In this document: in pieces, positions 12,372-23,600 of the stretch
How positions within the stretch are numbered: the first letter of the stretch is position 1
Layout: each line of letters starts with the position of its first letter
Source of the DNA: Canna indica
Lineage: Eukaryota; Streptophyta; Magnoliopsida; Zingiberales; Cannaceae
Length of the DNA: 64,000 nucleotides
Assembly (NCBI GenBank): GCA_034359265.1
Contig: CP136897.1
Span: 26,158,001-26,222,000, forward strand
Direction of reading: 5' to 3'
Notes under the pieces: generated by a model
Databases searched by the model: none
What the model was told of the DNA's origin: nothing
Seen by the model: the letters and a program-made list of their open reading frames with translations, nothing else
Program-made: the position numbers and the translations under genes

Positions 12372-12900
12372 GAGTTAAATCAGCGGAATAAGAAATCCTA
12401 AGTTTTTGTTGATGAGGCGACACCCAGATTTGAACTGGGGATAAAGGATTTGCAGTCCCCCGCCTTACCGCTTGGCCATGTCGCCAAACCAAATCCGATA
12501 CAAAATGGATAAAATAGTATCTATGTATATTCTATTCCTAATTTAATTCTTTATTATTATTATTATTATTATTGGTTATTGGATCCTATTTAGATTATTC
12601 TCTTCGATTGGTTATATCTCAAAACACACCCCTTAAAAACTCTCCTTCTCTTTCTATTGATAAGATCAAAAATAGATTTCCGGTCACAGACTGAAAAATT
12701 GAGGGCAAATTGGAATCATTAACTATTTGTTTTTGTTTTGAAGTAGTGAAAGGTTCTTCAATTTATATCTCAAATTATTGTCTTTCCTTAATGGCATAAC
12801 AAAATCCAATTTAAGATTATACGATTTCTGGTAGAATCGGAAAGCATTAAGACCTATTGGTTGTTACCCCTTTTTCATAAGCAAAAGACATCAAAATATA
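12372..12900. other. Plastid-derived insertion (NUPT) containing trnC
   Basis: The block interrupts the right arm of the foldback element at 11908-13008 and contains a plastid-type tRNA-Cys gene. Sequence to the right of the tRNA, which is upstream of it on the minus strand, is AT-rich noncoding with a (TTA)n tract at ~12551-12573. This fits the rpoB-trnC spacer of plastid genomes by position, although I identify only the tRNA with confidence. Confidence 0.65.
12415..12485 (-). tRNA. trnC-GCA: tRNA-Cys (GCA), plastid type, in nuclear DNA
   Basis: The minus strand folds as a 71-nt cloverleaf. The acceptor stem GGCGACA pairs with TGTCGCC; the D loop contains AAGCGGTAAGG; the anticodon loop CTGCAAA has anticodon GCA; and the T arm CCCAGTTCAAATCTGGG has the TTCAAAT loop. 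No CCA is encoded. The sequence style matches chloroplast trnC, not nuclear tRNA-Cys. All stems look intact, but a plastid tRNA gene in nuclear DNA is presumably a silent passenger unless internal A and B boxes let RNA polymerase III read it. Confidence 0.92.
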
Positions 12901-13069
12901 ACTATAATTATTACAAATTCGAAAGTTGAAATGCACAATTATTTCGAATAAAAGAATGAGACATATTTGTCAAAAACTCCAAAGTTCATAATATTTTTAT
13001 TAATTTTCGCAAATGAGAGTTTGACACGTGTTCTATTTTTGGAAACAAGGCAACTACTACAATTTTCAT

Positions 13070-13649
13070 TAAATACTCACGTAATAATTGATTTACTAAT
13101 CATATAATTTAGTTTATATATTTATAAAATAGTAACTATAATTCTAAGTAGTTTATAAAATTAGTTTTTTTTTCTAATTTGACTCCAAAATATTTTAAAG
13201 ATTTAATTAGATTATTGATAATTAAAATTATGTTTTGTTCAATTAGATATAAAACAATTAAATAACAATTATAATTTTTCAAAAAATTAATTTAAATGGT
13301 CTAAAATGAATTTTAATTAATTATAAACAAATCAACTTTTAAAAAATTAAATTCTAAATAGGTTTGGTTTAGTTAAATATAATTTGATTTAATTTTTCAA
13401 TTTAAGAAAATAGTTCTACGATGATTTTTATTTTTACCTTTATCAATTAAACATAATTTAATTGATTTTATAAAAATATTTATAGGCCTTAAATATTCAA
13501 GTTGCGTGTTAGTCAAAGGTGTTTAGGTATCAATATTTGTAATGCATTAGTAAAACAAGATAAGTTTTTATTGTAATTTACTACACTTAAATACTGACAT
13601 AATAATTGATTTATTAATCATATTATTTAGTTTATAAATTTATAAAAGA
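13070..13649. repeat. AT-rich stretch flanked by ~62-bp direct repeats
   Basis: Bases 13070-13130 and 13587-13649 are near-identical direct repeats (both with TAATAATTGATTTA and TAATCATAT) about 517 bp apart. The interval is AT-rich and noncoding. It could be a small element with terminal direct repeats or a local duplication. No gene is seen from 13009 to 13667. Confidence 0.45.
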
Positions 13650-13667
13650 TTAATTATGCATTTCCTA

Positions 13668-14242
13668 TAGGGATGACAATATTATCCGTTTAGATTGATA
13701 CCCGTGGGTATTTATCCATTTATGATGGGTATGAGGGGTAGTTTCTATCCGCGGGAATTTTATGGATAATTTTTATTACCCGTTTATTATATGGGGGTGG
13801 GTACGGGTATATAGTATTCGTTCTCGCGGATACCCATTACTCGCGAGAATTAGTAAATTACAATATTACCATCGATACATATATTATCAAAATGTTGAAG
13901 ACTTTATGTTTTGAAACCTTATGATGTTATTATTATCAAAATGTTGAAGACTTTATGTTTTGAAATCTTATGATGATGTTATTATCAATATTATGTTTAT
14001 CAAAATGAAGTTGTTATACTTGAAGTAGTTATCAAAATACTTGAAGAGTTGAAGTGTTATTAAAATATTATAACTTATTTTTTTTTAAAGTGTCATGGGT
14101 ATCCGCCAATACCCGTGGGTATTCGTCCTCCGCGAGTAATTAAATGAGTACACATTTTTAATATCCGTGGAAAATAAATGGGTAGCGAGTACCTATTTAT
14201 TTCGCAGGACGGATAGCGAATAAACACCCTTCCCCTGCCCTA
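13668..14242. mobile_element. hAT-type MITE upstream of the ATPase gene
   Basis: The left end TAGGGATGACAATATTATCC and right part GCGAATAAACACCC...CCCTA are roughly inverted. Both sides are filled with GGGTA/TACCC and CGCGGATACCC motifs typical of a common plant hAT MITE group. The middle has a duplicated CAAAATGTTGAAGACTTTATG (13889 and 13936). A clean 8-bp duplication was not found, so ends are approximate. It sits within about 200 bp of the ATPase start codon. Confidence 0.55.
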
Positions 14243-14267
14243 TTGACCTTTCTACTTTCTAGTTAGT

Positions 14268-14296
14268 TTATTATTATTATTATTATTATTATTATA
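14268..14296. repeat. (TTA)n microsatellite in the 5' flank
   Basis: About nine or ten TTA/ATT trinucleotides between the MITE and the ATPase start codon, within the probable promoter or 5' leader. Likely polymorphic in length. Confidence 0.9.
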
Positions 14297-14342
14297 AGAT
14301 AAAGGAGGAATTGTATCGCAAGAAAGCGGCGCGGCTGCTTGA

Positions 14343-14369
14343 ATGATCGAGAAGGGGGATTCCTCGTAA
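14343..14369 (+). CDS. Short upstream ORF (8 codons)
   Basis: An ATG 74 bases before the main start codon and out of frame with it opens an 8-codon reading frame that stops at TAA 14367-14369. If the transcript starts upstream of 14343 it could lower translation of the ATPase. The frame that leads into the main ORF from 14339 starts only at TTG, so it is not a natural N-terminal extension. Confidence 0.4.
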   Translation: MIEKGDSS

Positions 14370-14416
14370 CTCGGAAAACGAAGAAAGGGCGACGAAGAGG
14401 AAAGCGAAAGGGCAAA

Positions 14417-14611
14417 ATGAGGCCGACAGAGTCCAGGTTCCTTCAGGAGCTCGTCCTCTACGCCGCGAGCGCTGCGCTCAGTTGCCTCGTCCTCTTCGCC
14501 GGGCTGCGCCAACTCGACCCCAACCGCGCCGCCAGCAAGAAGGCCCTCGAGCACAAGAAGGAGATCGCCAAGCGGCTCGGCCGCCCCCTCGTCCAGACCA
14601 ACCAATACGAG
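14417..14611 (+). CDS. MSP1: ATPase exon 1: membrane anchor
   Basis: Encodes residues 1-65, [10 protein letters not shown] through LVQTNQYE, including the transmembrane segment and the basic juxtamembrane stretch [17 protein letters not shown]. The exon is strongly GC-rich, unlike the AT-rich later exons. It ends in phase 0 with donor GAG/GTCCTC, a weak but GT-type site. The start at 14417 is chosen because it gives the conserved family N-terminus. Confidence 0.93.
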
Positions 14612-17600
14612 GTCCTCATCCTGCTCCCTTTCTCCGCTTCCCTAGATGGCAATAATCAATTTCGGCCCTTTCCTTTAATCTTGTTTCTATCTATATGTTT
14701 TTGATTTTGGGTGTAGATTTTTGTGCACTCTTGACTGTGGTTTCGAGATATAGCGTTAATTAGGGTTTGTTCGAGGGAATGAATTCGTCGATTTGTAAAT
14801 TGATTTAAAATCGCCCCCCCCTCCCCTTTTTAGGACTATCATCGAATCTTGTTGCCCCGTTTTCAACTCACTATTTATTTTTCCCTATGACTATTGAGTA
14901 GTTTAGTGAGCTGAATACTTATAGACATGCTCGATTAACTAATATATTTTGTTCTTCCATTGATCAACAAGGTACTATAAGTTGATATTCCTTGTTTGTG
15001 TTCTGGTGATGCATGCTATTCGTGTGGTGTTGCTTTTTTGTTATCATGAAACCCTAGATTCTTGATGTTTAATTAATATGGTCTTTTATCGTGATAAACC
15101 TGTAGGTCAAATAGAGGTGAAAGCAAAGTGGTTGCATTTGACAGCTTCCTGTTTAGAGGATATTTTGATAGTTTCCGTATTATTAATATGACCTTTTATT
15201 GTGGTAAACCTGTTACTTTCTGTTTGGAAAAGGCCTTCAAGAAGTCCCAAGTTTATTCTTCGTCCTTACTATTTCCTGATTTGCATAAGCATTGTTCATT
15301 ATTTATTTTATTATCTAACTTGGTTCTTGGTATTTATGTATTATATGTAAGTGTTGATCATCATAAGAAAGACTTGCTACGATTGACGAATGAATTTCTT
15401 TTTAGCTTCAGCTTAATCACTTGGATATTTAACTCGTATAACATTAAATTTACATGTAAAGGTTCACATCTCTCTAGATTTGTTGTCCTCTTCCATGATC
15501 TTTCTGTTGTTCTTTTTGTTGTAATCCTTCTTTGTAAACAGGAGTTCTTTGACAATCAAGGATACAAGTCTTGGCATACATCATGATGTAACTGTTATAG
15601 TTAGCATGCTACAACAAATACATGCATCTCATAGAATTGTACACATTTGCTTGTGTCACTTTGTTTTATGTTAGAAATCATGCGGGCAAACGTTGGTGCC
15701 ATAAAAGTACACCTTTATGAGTTGTGCGATCAAATATGGAGTAATTGTTCTATCACTATGGGGGGTGGGTGGGTAAGAGTAAGTATATTGATCCTCCCTA
15801 GTCATTAAACTGGTGAGCTTCATTGTTAAATGGGTTGCTTTTCCTTTGACTAGAAGATTTGTTTGAGGTGTCCAACCCAGGGTTGAGATAGCGACGAGAT
15901 ATCGGCGTCTCGGTCGATTTGCCTGTATCGTCTGGACGATACAAGCGATCCCGAGATATCATATATCTCGTCGGCATCTCGTCCAATCTTGGACGAGATC
16001 ACGACGAGATAGGCGGTACAAGAAAAGAAAAAAAAATAAAGAAGCAGGATTCGAACCCTGGCCCGCACGGTGGACCGGGAAAGGTTCCACCGCTGGGCTA
16101 GGGTTTTTTTTTGCGATTTTTTTCATCCAACTTAGTGATAAGGGATATCTAAATTATTGATTTTTTTTTTATAAAAAACCTAACTTAAACCCTCCCTGCT
16201 CGATCGGCGCCTCTATCTTCTTCCTCCCTCGCATAGTCGCATCCCGTCGGCGACTCACTTCTCCGGCGACAATCTTTTCTCCACAGCTCGGCGAGTCAGC
16301 ATTTCTGCCCTTTTTTTTTTTTTTTTTTTTTCCGATGTAGCAGCTGCAACCAATCAAGAACAGTTTTCTTGAATCAAGAAAAGCTTTAAGAACAAGCTGT
16401 TCTTGATTCAAGAACAGCTTAAAAGCTGTTCTTGCTGTTCTAGGAATTTGATTCCGGAACAGCTTAAGCTGTTCTGGAATCAATATCCAGAACAGCTTAG
16501 CTGTTCTGGTTTGATTTCACAGAACAGCTAAGCTGTTCTGGAATCAATAACCAGAACAGCTTAAGCTGTTCTTAAGCTGTTCTGGAATCAATATCGAGAA
16601 CAGCTAAGCTTAGCTGTTCTGGAATCAATAACCAGAACAGCAGCTTAGATGTTATGTGAAATCACCCTTAGTTTGATAAGTTGATAGTATATTTGTATTG
16701 TCCTTGTTTAGCTGTGATCATTTTGTATTGTGTATTTGTGTGCAACATTGTTTATATTGTGCAGTAAATTATGGAGGGAAATTCCAGTGAAACGCCTTAT
16801 GATCCTTCTAAAGATCCTAAACGGAAACTGAACTTGAAGGATATTGGTTGGAGATATGGATATTGGCCGGATTTAAACAAAAGACAATTGATTGCATGTT
16901 CACTTTGTGGCAACCAATTGAACGGGGGAATCACAAGACTTAAACAACATTTGGCGGGTGGTTATGGAGACGTGAAAAAATGTGATAAAACCACAACGTT
17001 GATAATGAGAGAAATGCATGATGCCCTTGCAGCTAAGAGGAAGACACCATTCAGTTTTGGATAATGAACAAGAAGCAGTGACACTAGTAGACCATTCTAC
17101 AGCTTCCAACTCCATGCCAAGCTCGGGAACAATTTACAAGAAGAAGAAAAAAGAGGCTGCTATCCAGTTTGCAACAATGTCACAAGTGTCACACTCACAA
17201 TCCACATCACAAACCAAGATTGGTGGATTGCTACAGAGAACTCCAGAAGAAATTGTGGATGAAAGGCACTCCAAAGGTCCTAGCCAACAGACCATTGAAG
17301 ATGATTTTGATAATCTTTTTTAGATTGGAGATTTGGTCATTGTGATGACTTTAGCTACTTGATGTTTTATGGTTCATGCTATGTGAATTGAATTTTTGTA
17401 TATTCTATGTTTGCTACTTTGCTACTTTGCTATGTGGGTGGTTTATATATTCTATGTTTGCTACTTTGCTATGTGCAATGTCACAAGTGATGACTTTCAA
17501 TGCTATTATTATATATATATATATTTTATAATTTATATTTATAATATATATTATATTGTCGATATATCGCGACGCGGACGATATATCGGTCGCGAAACGA

Positions 17601-20600
17601 TATATCGATATCAAGGTTCGCTACCGCGAAATTTTTTTGGTCGCGATAATAAGCATGGTCCAACCTGGACATGGGATTTTACTATATCTGAACTTTTAGC
17701 TTGTAATTAGAAGATTTGTAAGAGAAATTTTATCATTATGATCTTCTACATTTAATAATGCATGATCCTTGGCGCATGGCTTTGATTCAATGAAGGTTTA
17801 AAGAGGGTTAATGTATGCAACCATATCGCAGGCTAACAGGCTATTTTTGATAACTTGAGTCTTGGTCAGCCAAATTACAATATAACATCTCTACCTCAGT
17901 GCCAAGCTTCTCCCTTAATTAGTTTAATCAATAATGACATAACATATTGGACTTATTATTTATTGTAGTCACATATAGGAAAAAAGTAGTCACATTAATT
18001 ATAGAGACCTTAGTTCTCTAGACCCTCTTAGAGCTATGATAATTGTTGTTTCGAAGTCATATTAGTGTTTGTTTTCTACTAAGATTGTAATTTGTTAGGG
18101 CTGCATTCTTTGTCACACATTTGAGTGAAGCTGACTTGTTAAATTTGCATAGCTATGGTCCTAACACCTAACACTATAACCACCATGTTATGGAATAATA
18201 TCTAACATTTTAGGATTTGTACCTTATTGAATATAAAATTAATGATATATTCATTTTTCTTGTTCTAATATAATTCAGTTATATATGGTGACAATTTTGA
18301 TATTTATAGCTTTCTTTTCTTTTTTTCCTTTTTATACCTTCAATTAAGTATTAGATTGGTGGCACAATCAGTTTAATGATAATTTCTGTCAATAGATTGA
18401 TCTTGCAGTCATATTAACAATAGCTTACTGATGTTCTGTTAAAATGATTTTGCAGGATGTAATAGCATGTGATGTTATTAATCCAGATCATATTGACGTT
18501 GAATTTGAGTCAATTGGGGGTTTAGAAGATGTCAAGCAGTCGCTATTTGAATTAGTAATTCTCCCACTATGCAGACCTGAGTTATTTTCACATGGAAAAC
18601 TTCTTAGTCCACAAAAGGGTGTACTTTTATATGGTCCACCAGGAACAGGAAAGACAATGCTAGCAAAGGCCTTAGCCAAAGAGTCTGGAGCTGTTTTTAT
18701 TAATGTAAGGATCTCAAATTTGATGAGCAAATGGTTTGGGGATGCACAGAAACTTGGTAAGTTTGTTTCTGTAACATGTTATGAAGAACATCTGAATTTC
18801 TTGTTTTTCTATGAATTTTCTCTTTGCATTAAGTTGTAGTATTTACTAATTTGTATCTTGAATGAATATCTTGTAATTTCCTGCACTTACGATGAAAATT
18901 ATTGGTTCATTGATAGGTTAACACACCAAGTTACCATCAATTGTCTAGACATATACTTTATATTTAAGGCCCTTGATAGAGAGACAAACAGGTCAATTCT
19001 GAATTAGATTTGAAACCATTTCCACTCCAATTATTGCTAGTTGACGATGTTGTCCAGATCTCCTATTACTGTTGAAGTCCTTGGTTTGTCTTCTAAAGAC
19101 ACACAACAGCTTCCATGAGTTGATAATAAACATCACAGCTCTAATCTCCGGATCATGCAAAGGATACTTTCTACAGGCTGGTAAAAGTTAGAAGTCTTAT
19201 GTAGAGAAGGGAAGAAATGAAAAAGAGAGGAGAGAGGTGCAATTAGGGGTAGGCAATAGAAGTGAAGAGAAGATAGGGTCTGGTCAACTGGCCAAAATGA
19301 TATTTCATTAACTCCATATAGAGAAGCAGTAGCAGAAAAAAAATAGATTTGCTCGCTCGAATTGGGACCTTTATGCGTTGGTAGGCTTTCAGCTCAATCT
19401 ATGCACCTATCAAGCGCCAATAAAAGAGAAAGTTTTCGCATGGGCTCGTCATCTTATGCAGAACTGATACGAGAGGGATAAGAAATATGAGAGAAGCAGG
19501 GATTGATAGCTTAATTCCATTCAGGCAGGTAAGGGAGGGCGGCTTGAAGGCGCCGACAACTCTTTACGAAAAAATAGTGGCAACAACACATTTGGATTTG
19601 TGAGCGGCTATATTACAATCCTACAATCCTATCTAGTGCACCCTTCAATTGTTCTGGATCTTGACAACCTTGGTCGTAAGTAGAAATATTTATTCCTGCT
19701 GATGCTAATATAGTTGAGAAATCATTTATCACGAATCTTGTCATGTTCATAGCATATACTTTGCCTTTTAAAACATAGTTTTCAGCAGCACTTTGAAGTT
19801 GAGTCCTTGCTCTTTGAGTTTTTTATTTGATTGGATGATATGAGGTTCCTAAATATTGATGAAGGATCATATCTCTTTTTAAATTGTCATTCTTTTTTAA
19901 AGATTAAGATAAATGAAATGTGATAGATATCTATTTGATTAAAGGTTTCAAGGTATGTCTAGGCACAACTAAAATGGAACGGAAAGGTGGTGGAAAGAAT
20001 ATGATTGTAGCACTTTTGTAGAGCTTATGATCATAAGAAAGGTGAAATAAGGACAACTCTGTATCATTTCATGAATTCAACTTCCAAGTGGTTTGTTCTA
20101 GAAGTGGATTGTATTAATTTCAAATACTGCCCAAAATAATTCAGTCCAATTTTCTTCTACCATATAATGCTTGAAAGTTGAGATGAAAAGTGACTCTGGT
20201 CAAATTTTGTGTAACATCATTGTAATATTGTCTTAGAATGTGGCTTAGACCAGAATCAGAAACTGAAAAGGAAAGCAAAAGAGGCCAGATGTGGAAAGAA
20301 ATCAATCTGTGGCTTAAATAGCATAGGTCTTATAAAATAAGGGGACTGACTCTTTATTGTAGCTCTTATATAGAGTTTTGGACTGCTTTTTCAGATGATA
20401 CTGATAGTTCAGACTTCAGACCTTTTGTAACATTTGTCCAGGGCTGACTAAGGAGGACAATTGAATACATAGCTATACAAGTTTGACAGCAAATTTTCTT
20501 GCATATTTTTATAACTTGATGGATCCTATAGTACTGTTTACATCAGGTTAGATTAGGATTTTTAGTTCCAGCTGCCCTATTAATTTTTTTTATTGTTAAC

Positions 20601-23600
20601 TTTAGAAGAGAGGGTGACTTTGGTGTAAAGGTAAAGTTACCACACTCAGTGTTATCAAGAGGCGCTCGGGCGCTCGCCGAGGCGAAGCGAGGCCCGAGCG
20701 CCTCAACAGTATGTTAGGCGGGCGGTTTGAATGAAGTGCCGCCTCGGGCAGCGCTATTCTTTGGGCACCGCATTGTTCCAAGCGGCGCCCATGAGAAAAA
20801 AGCGCTCGAAGAGCAAGGTAAGAAGGCTGAAAATTGCAGCTTTGAAAGAAATTCCCAATCCGGTAGGAGGTATTACCGATTGGATAAGGGGTATTCTCGA
20901 TCGGGTAAACTTCTTTCTCGATTGGGTAAGAGATTCCTGATTGTGTAGAAGAAATTCCCAATCGGGAAAGAGGTATTCCCGATTGGGTAAACAACTTCCC
21001 AATTTGGTCAAACTTCACCCGATCCTCCCCAATCAATAAATGAACTTTATGAAATTAAGTCCTCAATTCTGATTTAAGTCACTTAAATCAAGAGAAGCTT
21101 TGAAATCAAGTTTCAGAACTTATTGAATCAAACTTTCTGAATGAAGTTGAAACCAAGTTCCGAACTTTCTGAACCAAGTTTTGGATTTTTGAATCAAGTT
21201 TTGAACTTTTCCGAATCAAATTTTGAACTTTCCGAACCAAGTTTTGAACTTTCCGAACCTAGTTTTGAACTTTCCGAACCAAGTTCCGAACATTCAAGTT
21301 CCGAACTTTCCGAACCAAGTTCCGAACCAAGTTTTGAGCTTTCCGAACCAAGTTTCGAAATTTCCGAACCAAGTTCCAAACTTTCCGAACCAAGTTTCGA
21401 ACTTTCCGAACTTTCCGAACCAAGTTCCGAACTTTTTCAATCAAGTTTCGAACTTTCTCAACCAAGTTTCGAACTTTCTGATTCAAGTTTCGAACTTTCT
21501 TACTCAAGTTCCGAACTTTACGATCTAAGTTTGGAACTTTCCGATCCAAGTTTCAAATTTTTCGACCCAAGTTCCGAACTTTTCTACCCAAGTTTCGAAC
21601 TTTTCGACCCAACTTCCGAACTTTCCGAACCAAGTTCCGAACTTTTCGATCCAAGTTTCGAACTTTTCGAACTTTCCGATCCAAGTTTCGAACTTTCCGA
21701 ACCAAGTTTCGAACTTTCCGAACCAAGTTCCGAACTTTTCGACCCAAGTTCCGAACTTTCTGACCCAAGTTCCGAACTTTCCGAGCCAAGTTCCGAACTT
21801 TCCGAGCCAAGTTCCGAACTTTCCGATCGGAGTTCCGAACTTTCTCAACCAAGTCCCGAACTTTCTCACCCAAGTTCTGAACTTTCTGATCCAAGTTTTG
21901 AACTTTGCTAATCAAGTTTCGTACTTTTCGAACCAAGTTTCGAACTTTTCGAACCAAGTTCCGAACTTTTCGAACCAAGTTCCGAACTTTTCGAACCAAG
22001 TTTCGAACTTTTCGAATTAAGTTCCGAACTTTTCGAACCAAGTTCCGAACTTTTCGAACCAAGTTTCGAACTTTTCGAATCAATTTTCGAACTTTTTGAA
22101 CCAAGTTTCGTTTTTTTTCGAACCAAGTTCCGAATTTTCCAAACCAAGTTCCAAATTTTCCTCATTAAGTTTCGAACCAAGGTAAGAAGGCTGAAAATTG
22201 TAGCTTTGAAAGAAATTCCCGATCGAGTAGAAGAAACTCCCAATCCGATAGGAGGTATTACCGATTGGATAAGGGGTATTCTCGATCGAGTGAACTTCTT
22301 TCCCGAATGGGTAAAAGATATTCCCAATCGGGAAAGAGGTATTCCCGATCGGGTAAACAACTTCCCAATCGGGTCAAACTTCACCAGATCCTCCCCAATC
22401 AATAAATGAACTTTATGAAATTAAGTCCTCAATTCTGATTTAAGTCATTGAAATCAAGAGAAGCTCTGAAATCAAGTTTCAAAACTTTTTGAATCAAACT
22501 TTCCGAATCAAGTTAAACCAAGTTTTGAACTTTCTAAACCAAGTTTTGAACTTTCTGAATCAAGTTTTGAACTTTCTGAATCAAGTTTTGAACTTTCTTA
22601 ATCAAGTTTTGAACTTTTTCAACCAAGTTCCGAACATTCTCAACCAAGTTCCGAACTTTCTGACTCAAGTTTGAAACTTTCTGACTCAAGTTCGGAACTT
22701 TCTGAATCAAGTTCGGAACTTTCTGAATCAAGTTCCGAACTTTCTGAATCAAGTTCCGAACTTTCTGATCCAAGTTCCGAACTTTCTGATCTAAGTTCTC
22801 AACTTGAAACAAGTTCCGAACTTTCCGAAAGAAGTTTCAGACTTTCCGACCCAAGTTCCGAACTTTTCGATCCAAGTTTCGAAATTTTCGAACTTTTCGA
22901 ACCAAGTTTCAAACTTTTCGAACCAAGTTTCGAACTTTGTGAACCAACTTCCGAACTTTTCGATCCAAGTTCCGAACTTTCCGACCCAAATTCCGAAAAT
23001 TCCGATCCAAGTTTCGAACTTTCTCACCCAAGTTTCGAACTTTCTGATCCAAGTTTCAAACTTTTTGATCCAACTTTCGAACTTTTTGATCCAAGTTTCG
23101 AACTTTTCGAACCAAGTTTCGAACTTTCCGAACTAAGTTTTGAACTTTCCGAATCAAGTTTCGAACTTTCCGAACCAAGTTCCGAATTTTCCTCATTAAG
23201 TTTTGAATTTTTCGAACCAAGTACCGAACTTTCTAAACCAAGTTATGTACATTTCGAACCGAGTTCCGAATATTCTCACCCCAGTTTTGAACAGTTCGAA
23301 CCAAATTCCGAATTTTCCGAAGCAAGTTCCAAACTTTTCGAACAATGCTCCGAACTTTCCGAACAATGTTCCGAACTTTCCGAATCAAGGTCCGAACTTT
23401 CTGAATCATGTTCCGAATTTTCTGACGTATGTTTTGAACTTCCTGAATCAAGTTTCGAAATTTCTAAATCAAGTTTCAAACTTTCTCTCCCAAGCTTCGA
23501 ACTTTCTGACTCAAGTTTCGAATTTTTTGAACCAAGTTCTGATCTTTCTATACCAAGTTTCGAACTTTCCGACCCAAGTTTTGAATTTTTCGACCCAAAT

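Larger units (their letters stand above)
11908..13008. mobile_element. Foldback/MULE-like element with ~240-bp inverted arms split by plastid DNA
   Basis: Outer arms 11908-12014 and 12901-13008 are reverse complements (both contain AAATATGTCT and TTCGAATTTGTAATAATTAT when oriented alike). Inner arms 12016-12150 and 12235-12371 are also reverse complements (CGTTAGATGAC...TATATGCT). Joined, each side makes one arm of about 240 bp, so this is one long inverted-repeat element. On the right the arm is interrupted by 12372-12900, which carries plastid tRNA-Cys. Long arms without an ORF suggest a non-autonomous Mutator-like or foldback element; no target duplication was recognised. Confidence 0.75.
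15878..17657 (+). mobile_element. hAT-like element in intron 1 with 8-bp target duplication
   Basis: The 8-mer GTCCAACC occurs immediately outside both ends (15870-15877 and 17658-17665). The left end CAGGGTTGAGATAGCGAC and the reverse complement of the right end CATGCTTATTATCGCGAC match at the outer and inner positions. Subterminal regions are crowded with GATATATCG/CGAGATATC motifs on both sides. The interior carries a tRNA-like Pol III box pair, a palindromic tandem array and an ORF with a BED zinc finger, but no catalytic transposase domain. Confidence 0.85.

Noticed and set aside
14339..14416. N-terminal extension of the ATPase
   Set aside because: The in-frame upstream start is TTG; the ATG at 14417 gives the conserved family N-terminus.
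14252..14605. Minus-strand 117-codon frame over exon 1
   Set aside because: Antisense shadow of a GC-rich exon, ending in microsatellite-encoded Asn repeats.
15128..15586. 152-codon frame in intron 1
   Set aside because: Phe/Leu/Ser-rich low-complexity translation of T-rich intron, no domain or start context.
17396..17710. 104-codon frame rich in Tyr/Ile
   Set aside because: Product of TATA-rich sequence at the right end of the intronic hAT.
21141..21911. 256-codon [13 protein letters not shown] frame as a gene
   Set aside because: Same satellite artefact; mirrored by minus-strand frames over the same bases.
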